Below are positions 1-9,795 of a DNA stretch of 41,304 nt, one piece after another; the stretch's first letter is position 1, and each line of letters starts with the position of its first letter. Below the pieces are notes generated by a model. The model did no database searches. It was not told the origin of the DNA and saw only the letters and a list, made by a program, of their open reading frames with translations. Source of the DNA: Candidatus Krumholzibacteriota bacterium (GTDB lineage Bacteria; Krumholzibacteriota; Krumholzibacteriia; JACNKJ01); the NCBI GenBank assembly GCA_016933175.1, contig JAFGBK010000013.1, positions 1-41,304 of the forward strand, read 5' to 3'. Position numbers and translations under genes: made by a program.

Positions 1-3000
1 CTGCCGGCGGGCCTGACCTTCGTGTCGGCCGCGGCCAGCCATGGCGCCTACGATGACGGCACCTTCGTCTGGGACCTGGGCGACCTGGTCGCAGGCGCCG
101 CCGACACGCTGAAGATCACGGCCAGCGTGGACGCGGGCACCCAGGGCACGACGCTGGTCAACACGGCGAGCGTGCTGGCGACGGACCAGGGCGATTCCGA
201 TCCGGACAACGACGCCGACAGCGCCGAGATCGGCATCTCCGGCACGGACCTCGCGCTGGCCAAGGTCGTCGACGAGGAGCACCCCGCCGAGGGCGACACC
301 CTGCTGTTCACGGTCACGGTCGAGAACCTGGGCCCCGACGACGCCGCGGGGATCGCCGTGACCGACACGCTGCCCGCGGGCCTGGTCTTCGATTCCGCGG
401 CGGCCAGCCAGGGCGGCTACGACGCCGGCACGGGCCTGTGGGTCCTCGGCGACCTGGCCCTCGGCGCCACGGCCAGCCTCGACGTGCGGGTCGTGGTGGC
501 GGCGGGCAGCGCCGGCGACACCCTGGTCAACGCCGCCCGCATCAGCGCCTGCGACCAGGCCGATCCCGACAGCGGGAACGACCACGACACGGCCACCGTG
601 CGGGTGCGCGGCGCCGACCTGGAGATCGGCAAGATCGTCAACAAGGCGATGCCCCACGAGGGCGAAACCGTCCTCTTCACGATCTCGGTCAAGAACGGCG
701 GCCCCGACGCCGCCACCGGCACCGTGATCCATGATTCGCTGCCCGCAGGGGTCAGCTACCGGAGCCATAGCTGCCCGGGCACCTACGATCCGATCACGGG
801 CGAGTGGGACCTGGGCGCCCTGCCCGCCGGCGGCAGTGCCCTCCTGCAGATCAGCGTCGACGTGGATCCCGGCACGGCCGGGCAGGTGATCACCAACACC
901 GCAAACCGGTCGGCGTCCATGCCCGTCGATCCCGATCCGGCCAACGACGCGGACGCGGTCGCCATCTTCGTCCAGGAGCGCGAGCCGACGCCGATCCAGG
1001 CGACCGCGCTTCCCCAGGCGAGCGCGACGCTGCTGCCGGGCACGAACACCGCCGCGGTCTTCCGCATCCAGCTGGAGAACCTGGGCGCCGACGACGAGAC
1101 GCTCACCAGCCTGACCCTGTACAACGCCAGCACCGGGGCCGGCACGCCCGAGCAGCTCGACGGCGACTGGACGGCCCTCTCCCTGGGCTGGCCCCTCGGT
1201 GTCGAATCCACCGAGCTCCAGTGGCGGACCGCCGGCTTCAGCGCCGGCCGGGCTCGCTTCAGCGGCCTGACCATCCCCGTGCCCGCCGGGCGGATAATCT
1301 TGCTGACGGTGGCCGGCGGGGCCTCCCTCGCCGCCCGGGACGGCGACGTCCTCGACCTCATCCTCGACGGCGAGAGCGACCTGCAGTTCGCCCGCGAGTG
1401 CGACGTGCAGGGCGCCTGGCCCCTGGATCCGGACGGAGGATTCCCCGTCGACGGCATGGCCGCGGCCCAGATCGCCCTGAACGACCTGGAGGCCGGCGAT
1501 CTCATGACGGGCTCCGAGCGCAACCTCGTCCTGGACGCCCGCCTGCCGGCCAACGGCTACCAGCCGGACCGCCTGGGCAAGATCAACCTGGTCAACTGGG
1601 GGCAGGCCCAGGCCGGCTCCGACATCACGCGCCTCGCGCTGTGGGTGGACGACGGCGACGGCCTGTTCGCCGCCACAGCGGACACCCTGCTGGGCGACTT
1701 CGCCTTCACCGGCGAACGCTGGGAGCTCACCGGCCTCGACCAGGCGGTGCCCCCGGTGGGCCTGCGCGTCTTCGTGACGGCGGATGTCGCCGAGATGGCC
1801 GGCGAGGGCGCCACGGTGCGCCTGGGCTTTCCCGCCACGCCGAACGACGTGGCCCTGGGCATGGCCACCGACAACGACGGCCCCCTGGACGAGGACCGGA
1901 TCAGCGGGACGGTGCAGGTCATCAGCGCCGACAACCGCGTCACCTTCGCGGCCGTGCCCCTGGACGGCGCGACGGTCAACCCGGGCCAGGGCGATGTGCC
2001 GGTCTTCCAGTGCACGGCCCGCAACAGCTACGACACCACGCGCCGCCTGACCGGCCTCACGATCGCCAACGCCAGCCAGGGGGCCGGCGACCAGGCGGAG
2101 CTGGACGGCGAGCTGGAGCTGCTCCACCTGCGCGCCGACGGCGACGGCGACGGCGAGCTGGACGGGCCCGAGACCGATCCCGAGCTGGCGACCGCGCTCT
2201 TCGTGGGCGGGGGCGCCGTCTTCGGCGCCCTGGCCTGGGACCTGCCGCCCGACGCGATCCGCCACCTCTTCGTCACGGCGGACATCGCGCAGCATGCCGC
2301 GGCCGACGGCGATGGCCTCGGGGTGCAGGTGGGCGCCGCCTACGACCTCGTCTTCGAGGATCCCGGCACGGTCGCCTCGGGCGCCTGGCCCCTGGATACG
2401 GGCGCCCGCTTCACGGTGGACGGCATGCTGGCCGTCCAGGTCACCAACTTCGGCGCGCCCGTGGCCACCCTCGGGCCCGGCGAGGGCCCCGCCCTGGTCC
2501 TCGATCTCCTCGTGCCTCCCAACGGCTACGCCAGCGACATGCTCCAGCACCTGCGCGTGGTCAACCTGGGCACCGCCGAGCCGGACGACATCGCGGCCCT
2601 GCACCTGTGGCGCGACGACGGCGACGGCGCCTTCGAGGGCGCCGGCGGGGACTACGACCTCGGCGAGCTGGCCTGGCTGGAGGACGCCTGGCAGAGCGGC
2701 TTCTTCAACGCCACCCTGGGCGCAGGCGGCGCCCGGCTCTTCGTCGCCCTCGAGGTGGCCGAGACCCTGGCCGACTCGGCCACTGTGCGGCTGGCCGTGC
2801 CCCAGGACGGCATCGTCGTCGCCTCCGGCAACGACGGCCCCATCGACACGCTGGTGGCGAATCCCGAGACGCAGCTCCTCAGCTCGGCGCCGCTGCTGGC
2901 CACCCTCGACATCGCGCCCGACGGCAGCACGCTGGGCCAGGAAGTGTCCGTCGCCATGGCGGTCCGCAACCTGGGCGGGGAGACCGTCATCGACATCACG

Positions 3001-5517
3001 CCCGCGGCGCTGACGCCGTCGGGCGCGGGCGTCCTGACCGTACTCGGGCCGCCTGCGCCCGCCAGCTTCGACCTCGCCGTGGGCGAGGCCGACACCTTCC
3101 GCTGGCTCGCGCGGGCCGACGGCGTGGGCGACGTCGTCCTCAGCAGCCGGGCCTCGGGCCTGGGCGACACGAGCGGTCTGACGCGCCTCTCCCTCGAGAC
3201 CGGCTCCGACCGGCACTGGATCTTCACCCAGGCCGACAGCCTGGGGCTGCACCTGGTGCCCTCCATGCCGCCGGCCGTGAACCGCGGCCAGGCGGGCGTC
3301 GTGCCCCTCTACTTCACGTTCAGCAACAGCGGCGGCGCGGCCGCCTCGGACGTGCGCCTGAGCGGGCTGCGCGTCGAGCTGCGGAACCAGGTGGGGGCGG
3401 GCATCGCGCCGGCGGACCTGCTCGACCGGGTCGTCGTCAGCGAGGGCGCCACGGTCTACCTGGAGAAGACGGCCCTGGAGACCAGCGGCAGCGAGCTGGA
3501 CCTGACCCTCGCCACGCCGGTCCTCATCACGCCGCTGGAGCCGGTCACCCTCAGCCTGCAGATCGACATCGCCGCCGACACCCAGGTGCCCCTGTTCGAG
3601 GTGGTCGTCCCCGACAGCGCCTGCTTCGTCACCCAGGACGCGACCAGCGGCGCGCCCGTGGCCGTGGTCCTGGACGCGGGGGCCTTCCCCGTGGCGTCGG
3701 GCCAGGCCGACGTGGAGGAGCCGCCCGCGCGGCTGGACGTGTCCGCCGGCGCGGCGCCCGACCTCGCCGTCAGCCGCGGGCAGGCAAACGCGCTGCTGCA
3801 GGCTCTCGTCCTGACGAGCCCCGGCGTCACCGGCATCACGGCGAACGTCCGCGTGACCTCCTTCTCGGTCTGCCTCCTGGACAGCGCCGGGGCCCTGGTC
3901 GCCGATCCGGGCCAGGTGCTGTCGCGGCTGGTCCTGGCCGGACCCCAGCAGAACCACTTCGAGACGGCGCTGGCCCCCGGCGCCGACAGCCTGCTGATGG
4001 TGGGCCTGTCGCCCCTGCTCTCGGTGCCCGTGAACACGCCCGTGACCCTGCACCTGTCCGGCGACATCGCCGCCGCGGCGCCGCCGGGCCGGTACCGGCT
4101 CTGCCTGGCTGACTCCCTGGAGTTCCACGCCCAGGCCGCCAACACGGGCCAGGCCCTGCCCGTGGGCTACGCGACGAGCCCCCTGGCCGGGGCGACGTTC
4201 CGGGTGGAACTGCCCGCCGCCAGCCCCCGCGGTCTCGGCCTGGCCGGCCTGCCCGCCAGCGTCACGGTCGGCGAGACCGGCGTGGAGGCCCTGCGCCTGC
4301 GCCTGCGCCACCCGGGTCCGCCCGACCAGGCCGCGGTCACCGTGACCGGCCTCGGCCTGTGCTGCCGCGACGAGGCGCGCAACCCCCTGGCGCCGGGCCT
4401 CTACCTGGACCGGCTGCATCTGCTCTGGGACGGCGTGGAAGCCGCCCAGGCGGCGGACCTGCCCCTGATCGGCGGCGCCTGCGAGCTGCTCCTGCTGGCG
4501 CCGCGCGACCTGGCGCCTGGCGACACGGCCATCCTCGCCCTGGTCATGGACGTGGAGGCAGCCGCCCCGGCTTCGTTCTTCGAGCTGGTCCTGGCCGGCG
4601 ACGGCCTCCACGCCGCCGACGTCAACACGGGCGCCGCCCTGGAGCTGGTGCCCGAGGACGGGGAGACCCTGCCCCTGGTCTCCGGCCTGACGCGCCTGGA
4701 GTCGCCGGCGCGCGAGCTGGTGGTGGGGCTGGAGAGCCTCATGCCGGCGGCCCTGGCCGCCGACGGTGGCGAGCTGGCCGTCGCCCGCCTGACCCTGGCG
4801 AACACGGCCGAATCCGGCTCGGGCACCATCAGCGTGCGCTCGTTGACCCTGGCCGCCGCCGACGGCAGCCGCGCGCCGTGGCCGGCGGGCGAGGCGGCCG
4901 AGCGCCTGCGGGCCTACCACGGCGGGGCCCTCTGGGCGGAGAGCGCCGTCCTGGCGGCGGACTCCATCACGGCCTGGCTGCCGGGCGGCGAGGATCTCGT
5001 CATCGAGGCGGGCGAGACGGAGACCCTCGAGCTCCGCGCCGTCTGGCATCCGGCCGCCGGCGCTCCCGCCGGGGGCGTCCGCCTGGGCCTCGACGCCGGC
5101 GGCGTGGGCGTGGTCCAGCCCGGCAGCGCCCTGTTGGCCGTCAACGTGCTGGCCGCGGCGGGGCAGTCCTTCCCCGTCTGGACGCAGCCCGGCAACTTCA
5201 GCCCCGCGCGCCTGGCCGACAGCTACGCCAACTTCCCCAATCCCTTCGCCGCCGGCCGCGAGTCCTGCGCCATCGTCTACTACCTGCCCTGCGAGGGCCG
5301 CGTGAGCCTCGTCGTGCGCACGGCGCGGGGCGAGGTCGTGCGCACCCTGATCGACGGCGCGATCCAGGATCCCGGCCTGCACCAGGAGACGACCTGGGAC
5401 GGCCGCAACGGCCGCGGCAAGGTCGTGGCCAACGGCGTCTACCTCGCCGAGCTGCGCGTGCGCTTCGCCGACGGCGCCGAGGAGCGTCTCTTCCACAAGG
5501 TGGCGGTGCTGCGATGA
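1..5517 (+). CDS. Giant secreted DUF11-repeat surface protein with FlgD-type C-terminal domain (5' end outside window)
   Basis: The frame is open from the first base, so the start and any signal peptide lie upstream; 1838 codons are visible. Residues 1-325 hold about two and a half DUF11 repeats (motifs such as VTVENLGPDDAAG, TDTLPAGL). Two long repeats of about 314 residues follow (around 1040-2880), then four repeats of about 163 residues (3241-5190). The last ~100 residues are a FlgD-type Ig domain (NFPNPFAAGRES, TTWDGRNGRGK, ending HKVAVLR), a C-terminal domain typical of exported proteins in FCB-type bacteria. DUF11 repeats are known from cell-surface and adhesin-like proteins; the two other repeat types I do not recognise. 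Its stop overlaps the start of the next gene (ATGA), so it heads or continues an operon with the barrel and signalling genes. Role: probably an extracellular structural or adhesive protein (inference). Confidence 0.85.
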   Translation: MPAGLTFVSAAASHGAYDDGTFVWDLGDLVAGAADTLKITASVDAGTQGTTLVNTASVLATDQGDSDPDNDADSAEIGISGTDLALAKVVDEEHPAEGDTLLFTVTVENLGPDDAAGIAVTDTLPAGLVFDSAAASQGGYDAGTGLWVLGDLALGATASLDVRVVVAAGSAGDTLVNAARISACDQADPDSGNDHDTATVRVRGADLEIGKIVNKAMPHEGETVLFTISVKNGGPDAATGTVIHDSLPAGVSYRSHSCPGTYDPITGEWDLGALPAGGSALLQISVDVDPGTAGQVITNTANRSASMPVDPDPANDADAVAIFVQEREPTPIQATALPQASATLLPGTNTAAVFRIQLENLGADDETLTSLTLYNASTGAGTPEQLDGDWTALSLGWPLGVESTELQWRTAGFSAGRARFSGLTIPVPAGRIILLTVAGGASLAARDGDVLDLILDGESDLQFARECDVQGAWPLDPDGGFPVDGMAAAQIALNDLEAGDLMTGSERNLVLDARLPANGYQPDRLGKINLVNWGQAQAGSDITRLALWVDDGDGLFAATADTLLGDFAFTGERWELTGLDQAVPPVGLRVFVTADVAEMAGEGATVRLGFPATPNDVALGMATDNDGPLDEDRISGTVQVISADNRVTFAAVPLDGATVNPGQGDVPVFQCTARNSYDTTRRLTGLTIANASQGAGDQAELDGELELLHLRADGDGDGELDGPETDPELATALFVGGGAVFGALAWDLPPDAIRHLFVTADIAQHAAADGDGLGVQVGAAYDLVFEDPGTVASGAWPLDTGARFTVDGMLAVQVTNFGAPVATLGPGEGPALVLDLLVPPNGYASDMLQHLRVVNLGTAEPDDIAALHLWRDDGDGAFEGAGGDYDLGELAWLEDAWQSGFFNATLGAGGARLFVALEVAETLADSATVRLAVPQDGIVVASGNDGPIDTLVANPETQLLSSAPLLATLDIAPDGSTLGQEVSVAMAVRNLGGETVIDITPAALTPSGAGVLTVLGPPAPASFDLAVGEADTFRWLARADGVGDVVLSSRASGLGDTSGLTRLSLETGSDRHWIFTQADSLGLHLVPSMPPAVNRGQAGVVPLYFTFSNSGGAAASDVRLSGLRVELRNQVGAGIAPADLLDRVVVSEGATVYLEKTALETSGSELDLTLATPVLITPLEPVTLSLQIDIAADTQVPLFEVVVPDSACFVTQDATSGAPVAVVLDAGAFPVASGQADVEEPPARLDVSAGAAPDLAVSRGQANALLQALVLTSPGVTGITANVRVTSFSVCLLDSAGALVADPGQVLSRLVLAGPQQNHFETALAPGADSLLMVGLSPLLSVPVNTPVTLHLSGDIAAAAPPGRYRLCLADSLEFHAQAANTGQALPVGYATSPLAGATFRVELPAASPRGLGLAGLPASVTVGETGVEALRLRLRHPGPPDQAAVTVTGLGLCCRDEARNPLAPGLYLDRLHLLWDGVEAAQAADLPLIGGACELLLLAPRDLAPGDTAILALVMDVEAAAPASFFELVLAGDGLHAADVNTGAALELVPEDGETLPLVSGLTRLESPARELVVGLESLMPAALAADGGELAVARLTLANTAESGSGTISVRSLTLAAADGSRAPWPAGEAAERLRAYHGGALWAESAVLAADSITAWLPGGEDLVIEAGETETLELRAVWHPAAGAPAGGVRLGLDAGGVGVVQPGSALLAVNVLAAAGQSFPVWTQPGNFSPARLADSYANFPNPFAAGRESCAIVYYLPCEGRVSLVVRTARGEVVRTLIDGAIQDPGLHQETTWDGRNGRGKVVANGVYLAELRVRFADGAEERLFHKVAVLR
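1040..2880 (+). repeat. Two tandem ~314-residue protein repeats inside the surface protein
   Basis: Unit 1 contains LYNASTGAGTPEQLDG near 1110 and GAWPLDPDGGFPVDGMAA near 1410. Related text returns about 940 nt later: IANASQGAGDQAELDG near 2060 and GAWPLDTGARFTVDGM near 2380. Each unit ends with a stretch containing LxxDDGDGxF, then VTADVAE or VALEVAE, then DNDGP or GNDGP. Boundaries are approximate and were judged by eye. I do not know a named domain for this unit. Confidence 0.7.
3241..5190 (+). repeat. Four tandem ~163-residue protein repeats inside the surface protein
   Basis: Units begin near 3241, 3730, 4228 and 4711, a period of about 490 nt. Each starts with an L.(V/G)..-type strand and a (R/E)(G/T)(Q/G)-like turn (AVNRGQAG, AVSRGQAN, VTVGETG, AADGGEL). 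Each continues through a L..L.. block describing a loop and a later LEPVTLSLQIDI, VNTPVTLHLSGDI, LAPGDTAILALVMDV or IEAGETETLELRAVW strand. Conservation is loose at DNA level, so the repeats are old. No named family is recognised. Confidence 0.6.
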
Positions 5518-7532
5518 GCAAGATGGCGCGGCACGCACTGCCGGCGGCCCTGGCCGCGCTGCTGGCCCTGGCGGCGGCTCCCCCGTCCCGCGCCAGCGAG
5601 GACGCCGGCACGCGCTCGGTCTTCGCGACGCCGGCGGGCAACCGCGCCCTCGCCCTCGGCGGCCCCGGCGCGGCGCTGGCCGGCGACGCCAGCATCGTCT
5701 TCCGCAATCCCGGCGGCCTCGGCCTGCTGCCGCGCGCGGAGTTCCAGGCCGCCTACGCCAGCCTCTACGGACTCGGCTTCGGCGAGCAACACGCCGCCCT
5801 GGTCCTGCCCAGCTGGCGCTGGGGCGTGGCCGCGCTGGGCTTCCGCCACTTCGGCGTCGGCGGCATCGACGAGCGGGACGATCGCAACCTGCTTCTGGGC
5901 GAGGAACTGGGCTACGGGGAGAGCGAGTTCACGCTGGGCTACGGGCGATCCCTGGGCGACGCCTGGAGCCTGGGCGGCGGCGTCAAGCTGCGCCATCAGA
6001 GCCTGGCGGGCTACTCGGCCACGGGCCTCGGGCTGGACCTGGGCGTCCTGCTGCACCCGGCCCTGGCCCTCGGCGCCGAGGCGGCCTGGGCGCGTCACTG
6101 GCAGCTTGGCCTGAGCGTCGTCAACGCCGTGGAGCCGCGGCTGCGTCTGGATCAGGAGAGCGTCGGCGATCCCCTGAGCCTGCGCCTGGGCAGCGGCTAC
6201 CTGCACGTCCTCGGGCGCGGCCGCTGGGCCCTGGCCGTGGCCGATCTGGAGAAGACGCGCGACATGGACCTGCGCCTGCACGCGGGTCTGGAGGTGGCCG
6301 TGCTGCCCCTGGCCCTGCGCGTGGGGATCAACGACGGGATCCTGGCGGCCGGCGCGGGCCTCCGCGTGCGCGATCTGCGCTTCGACTACGCCTGGGAGGA
6401 CAACGCCATCGAGGCGGTCCACCGCTTCGGCCTCACCCTGCAGTTCGGCGGTAGCGCCGACCAGAGGCGTCAGGCCGCCCTGCGCGCCGAGGACGAGCGG
6501 CTCCAGGCCCGCCTGGCGGCGGCCTTCGAGGAGCGCCAGTCGGCCCGCCTCGGCGAGCTGCTGGCCCAGGCCGAGGCCGCCCGCCTGGCCGGCCGCTTCG
6601 ACGAGGCCCTCGAGCTCTGCGCGACGGTGGGCACGCTGGCCCCGAATCATGCCGGGACGCGGAACCTGGCCCTGCGCTGCCTGCGGGAGAAGGCGGCCCG
6701 CCTGGAGGCTGCCGGCGATCTCGCCGGCGCCGCCATCGCCTTCGGCCGCGCCCTGGAGCTGGCGCCGGACGACGCCGCCGCCCGCACCGGTCTGGAGCGC
6801 TGCCGCGCCGAGAGCAACCGGCGCGCCGCGCGATCCAGCGAGCTGCGACGCCAGTTCGCGGCGGCCCTGGACGCCTTCGGCGCCGGAGAGCTGGCGGCGG
6901 CCCGCGAGGGCTTCCGCCGCATCCTGGTCCTGGAGCCGGACGACGGCGAGGCCGCGGGCATGCTGGCGCGGACCGAGGAGGCCATGGCCCAGCGGGCGGC
7001 GAGCCTGCTGCGCCAGGCCGACCGCTTCATCGGCGCCGGGCTGCTGGACGAGGCCGCCCAGCTCGTGTCCGAGGCGCGGACCTTGGATCCCGAGGCCGCC
7101 GGTCTCGCGCGGCTCGACGCGCGCCTCGCCGAGGCGCGCCGCGGCCACTGGTCCGCCACCCCGCGTCCGGCGGCGGCGCCCACCGCCGGCGCGTCGACCG
7201 CGCGGCGAAGCCTGTCCCGCCACGAGCAGGAGGAGGTCGCCGACCTCTACCGGCGCGGCGTGGCGGCGGCCGAGCGCGGCCAGGCCGACGACGCCCTGCG
7301 CTACTGGGAGCTCGTCTGGTCGCGCCAGCCCGGCTACCAGCAGGTCGACGAGTACCTCAGGCGCGAGTACCTCATGCGCGGCATGGAGGCCTTCGCCGCC
7401 GGCCGCCTGGAGGAGGCCGCCGCCTTCTGGGAGAAGGCCCTGCGCGTGGATCCGCGCGACGAGCGCGCCATCGGCTACCTGGCGCGCGCGCGGGAGCAGA
7501 TGGAGCGCACGCAGGAGATCATGAGCAAGTGA
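5514..7532 (+). CDS. PorV/UPF0164-like outer-membrane barrel fused to TPR repeats
   Basis: 672 residues. The start at 5514 overlaps the previous stop (ATGA); a second ATG at 5523 is possible. Residues 1-26 look like a signal peptide (basic start, then an Ala/Leu-rich core, cut near SRA-SE). Residues ~36-316 resemble the PorV/PorQ/UPF0164 barrel family: an opening motif of the type NRALALGGPGAALAGDASIV followed by FRNPGGL, then alternating strands rich in aromatic and Gly residues. Residues ~317-672 are Ala-rich TPR-like helices (LAGRFDEALEL, LAGAAIAFGRALELAPDD, GRLEEAAAFWEKALRVDPRD), split by a Pro/Ala linker near 550. The TPR part would face the periplasm and bind partners; that is inference. 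Twenty-two bases separate it from the phosphatase gene, which suggests one transcript. Confidence 0.8.
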   Translation: MSKMARHALPAALAALLALAAAPPSRASEDAGTRSVFATPAGNRALALGGPGAALAGDASIVFRNPGGLGLLPRAEFQAAYASLYGLGFGEQHAALVLPSWRWGVAALGFRHFGVGGIDERDDRNLLLGEELGYGESEFTLGYGRSLGDAWSLGGGVKLRHQSLAGYSATGLGLDLGVLLHPALALGAEAAWARHWQLGLSVVNAVEPRLRLDQESVGDPLSLRLGSGYLHVLGRGRWALAVADLEKTRDMDLRLHAGLEVAVLPLALRVGINDGILAAGAGLRVRDLRFDYAWEDNAIEAVHRFGLTLQFGGSADQRRQAALRAEDERLQARLAAAFEERQSARLGELLAQAEAARLAGRFDEALELCATVGTLAPNHAGTRNLALRCLREKAARLEAAGDLAGAAIAFGRALELAPDDAAARTGLERCRAESNRRAARSSELRRQFAAALDAFGAGELAAAREGFRRILVLEPDDGEAAGMLARTEEAMAQRAASLLRQADRFIGAGLLDEAAQLVSEARTLDPEAAGLARLDARLAEARRGHWSATPRPAAAPTAGASTARRSLSRHEQEEVADLYRRGVAAAERGQADDALRYWELVWSRQPGYQQVDEYLRREYLMRGMEAFAAGRLEEAAAFWEKALRVDPRDERAIGYLARAREQMERTQEIMSK

Positions 7533-7554
7533 CCGCCGCGGAGGCGAGGCAGGC

Positions 7555-9795
7555 ATGACGGACTCGAGGCAGACAGAACGCGCAGCCGGCGCCGGACGGA
7601 AGGACCGGCGGCCGCGCATCATCGGCATGCGGCTCATCGTGACGAGCGGCACCGTGGCCCTTCTGGCCGCCGGCGTCCTGGGCGTCGGGGCCCTGGGCGA
7701 GCGGCGGTCCCGCCAGGTGCTCGCCGGGGAGATCGAGACGCGCCTGCGCCTGCAGGCGCGCAACCTGGCGCTCATGAGCTCCGGCGCCCTGCTCAGCGAG
7801 TATCCCGAGCTCACCCTGCACCCGCTCGTCAAGGAGATGCAGGCGGACCTGCCCGAGCTGGCCTTCGTCCTCGTCGTGGACCACGAGGGCGTCATCCAGG
7901 GACACCAGGACGCGCGCAGCCTGGGCGAGATCTACGTTCCCGATCCCGGGCTGGCGGCGCTGGACTCGCTGTCGGCTGGCGGCGGCGCGCGTCTGCTCGG
8001 CAGCGCCGAGCTGCTGGTGGCCGCGGCGCCGGTGATGCACCCCAACGGCGAGCAGGCCATCGGACAGGCCCTGGTGGGCCTGCCGCGCGACTACATCTCG
8101 CGCCTGGTCGAAGCCGCCCGCTCCCAGCAGCTCCTGCTCGTGGCCACCGTCCTCGGCCTTGGCGTGCTGGCGGCCCTGGTGCTCATGGGGCGCCTCCTGA
8201 GGCCCATGGACGCCCTGCGCGCCGGCCTCGAGCGCATCGGGCGCGGCGACCTGGACACGCCCATCGCCCTGCGCGCCCGCACCGAGCTGGGCCTGCTGGC
8301 CGAGGCCGTCGACGAGATGGCCGCGGAGCTGAAGTCGGCCCAGGTCACCCTGGTGGAGTCCGGGCGCCTGGCGCACGAGATGGAGCTGGCCCGCGACATC
8401 CAGCGGAACCTGCTGCCCGCCGGCCACCTGGACGCCGGCGGCTGCCGCGTCACCGGCGCCCACCGGGCGGCCGCCGAGGTGGGGGGCGACTACTACGACT
8501 TCTTCGCCCTGCCCGACGGCCGCGTAGCCGTGGCCATCGCCGACGTGTCGGGCAAGGGGCTGGCCGGCTGCCTGATCATGTCCATGCTCTCGGCCCTGCT
8601 GCGCTCCTACCAGGGGGACTTCGGCTCCCCGGCCGCACTGCTGGTCATGCTGGAGCACCAGCTCCAGGACACCCTCAAGCTCGGCCAGTTCGTCACCATG
8701 TTCTACGGCGTGCTGGATCCCGACAGCGGCGAGCTGCGCTACGCCTCGGCCGGCCACAGCCCGCTCCTGATCCACCGCGCGGCCACGGGGGAGGTGGAAT
8801 GGCACCACACCCGTGGCATTCCCCTGGGGGCCGTCGCGGGCGGCGCGCTGGCCACGACCCTCGAGGATGCGCGGCTCCTCCTGGCGCCCGGCGACCTCCT
8901 GGTCCAGTACACCGACGGCATCAACGAATCCTTCGCGCCCGACGGGGAGCAGTTCGACTTCTCGCGCATCGAGACCGTGGTCCGCGAGCACGCCGCCGCG
9001 GGCGGCGAGGCCGTGCTGGCGGCCCTGCGTCGCGCCGTCCACGACTGGACGGGCCGCGACGCGCCGGACGACGACGAGACGCTGCTCGTGATCCAGCGCG
9101 ACGCGGCAGCCCCCGGCGCCCGCGAGGTCGCTCCGACCGCCGCGGCGGCCGGCGGTGATCCGGCCGGCAAGACCGTCGTGGGCCCCGGGGGCGATCCGGG
9201 CGGCGACGCCGCTGCGGCCGTGTCGCTGCCGCCCGGGCACGGGGTGATGGATCTCCAGAGGCGCCTGCCCGAGGCGCAGGCGCGGGGCGTCCATCTCGAG
9301 CTTCCGGCGCGCCTGGACGCGCTGCCGCGGCTCCATCTGTGGCTGGCCGATTGCCCGACGCTGGACGCGCTGCCGGTGGTGGACCGGCAACTGGTGGAGA
9401 ACGCCCTCTACGAGATCTGCGCCAACATCGTCGAGCACGGCTACCAGGAGGATGCCGGGGCCACGCTGGACGTCTGGTGGGTGCCGGCGGGCGGCGCGGA
9501 TCCGCTCGCGGACGAGCCCCTGCCCGATCAGGCGGCGCCGCGCCTGGCGGCCAGTCTGGGCGAGGCCTACTTCCTCCTGCGCGACGCCTGTCCGCCCTTC
9601 CGGCCCGGCCCGTGGCAGGCCAGCGACCTCAGTGACCCGGGCATCCGCCGTCGCGGCCGCGGCCTCGGTCTGGACATCGTCCACCGCATCGTCAGCCGCG
9701 TCGTGTATCAGCCCACGACGCCCCAGGGCAACCTGACCCTCTTGCAGTTCGATCCCGAACCGGATCCGAATCCGAAGGTGGTACACCATGTCTAG
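7555..9795 (+). CDS. Membrane PP2C (SpoIIE/RsbU-type) phosphatase with HAMP and C-terminal anti-sigma-type HATPase domain
   Basis: 746 residues. TM helix ~24-50, extracytoplasmic sensor ~51-188, TM helix ~191-212, HAMP ~213-263 (RLLRPMDALRAGLERIGRGD). The SpoIIE-type PP2C domain spans ~278-520: QRNLLPAG, VGGDYYDFF (~309), IADVSGKGLAG (~331) and the metal-binding YTDGINE (~452). After a Gly/Ala/Pro linker, residues ~560-740 are a GHKL ATPase of the RsbW/SpoIIAB type, with N-box LVENALYEICANIVEHGY (~613) and a G-box-like RGRGLGLDIV (~699). Such proteins dephosphorylate (PP2C) or phosphorylate (kinase) STAS antagonists; the STAS gene overlaps its 3' end by 8 nt. Carrying both opposing activities in one membrane receptor is the odd feature. 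No sigma factor gene is present nearby. Confidence 0.9.
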   Translation: MTDSRQTERAAGAGRKDRRPRIIGMRLIVTSGTVALLAAGVLGVGALGERRSRQVLAGEIETRLRLQARNLALMSSGALLSEYPELTLHPLVKEMQADLPELAFVLVVDHEGVIQGHQDARSLGEIYVPDPGLAALDSLSAGGGARLLGSAELLVAAAPVMHPNGEQAIGQALVGLPRDYISRLVEAARSQQLLLVATVLGLGVLAALVLMGRLLRPMDALRAGLERIGRGDLDTPIALRARTELGLLAEAVDEMAAELKSAQVTLVESGRLAHEMELARDIQRNLLPAGHLDAGGCRVTGAHRAAAEVGGDYYDFFALPDGRVAVAIADVSGKGLAGCLIMSMLSALLRSYQGDFGSPAALLVMLEHQLQDTLKLGQFVTMFYGVLDPDSGELRYASAGHSPLLIHRAATGEVEWHHTRGIPLGAVAGGALATTLEDARLLLAPGDLLVQYTDGINESFAPDGEQFDFSRIETVVREHAAAGGEAVLAALRRAVHDWTGRDAPDDDETLLVIQRDAAAPGAREVAPTAAAAGGDPAGKTVVGPGGDPGGDAAAAVSLPPGHGVMDLQRRLPEAQARGVHLELPARLDALPRLHLWLADCPTLDALPVVDRQLVENALYEICANIVEHGYQEDAGATLDVWWVPAGGADPLADEPLPDQAAPRLAASLGEAYFLLRDACPPFRPGPWQASDLSDPGIRRRGRGLGLDIVHRIVSRVVYQPTTPQGNLTLLQFDPEPDPNPKVVHHV

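Noticed and set aside
804-4112. 1102-codon open frame on the plus strand in a second frame
   Set aside because: It is Arg/Pro/Gly-only text in the +2 shadow of the surface protein; the DUF11 and FlgD motifs are all in the other frame.
5439-7895. 818-codon open frame on the minus strand
   Set aside because: It lies antisense to the barrel-TPR gene, is made of low-complexity Gly/Ala/Gln/Arg text and has no domain; it is a by-product of GC-rich third positions.
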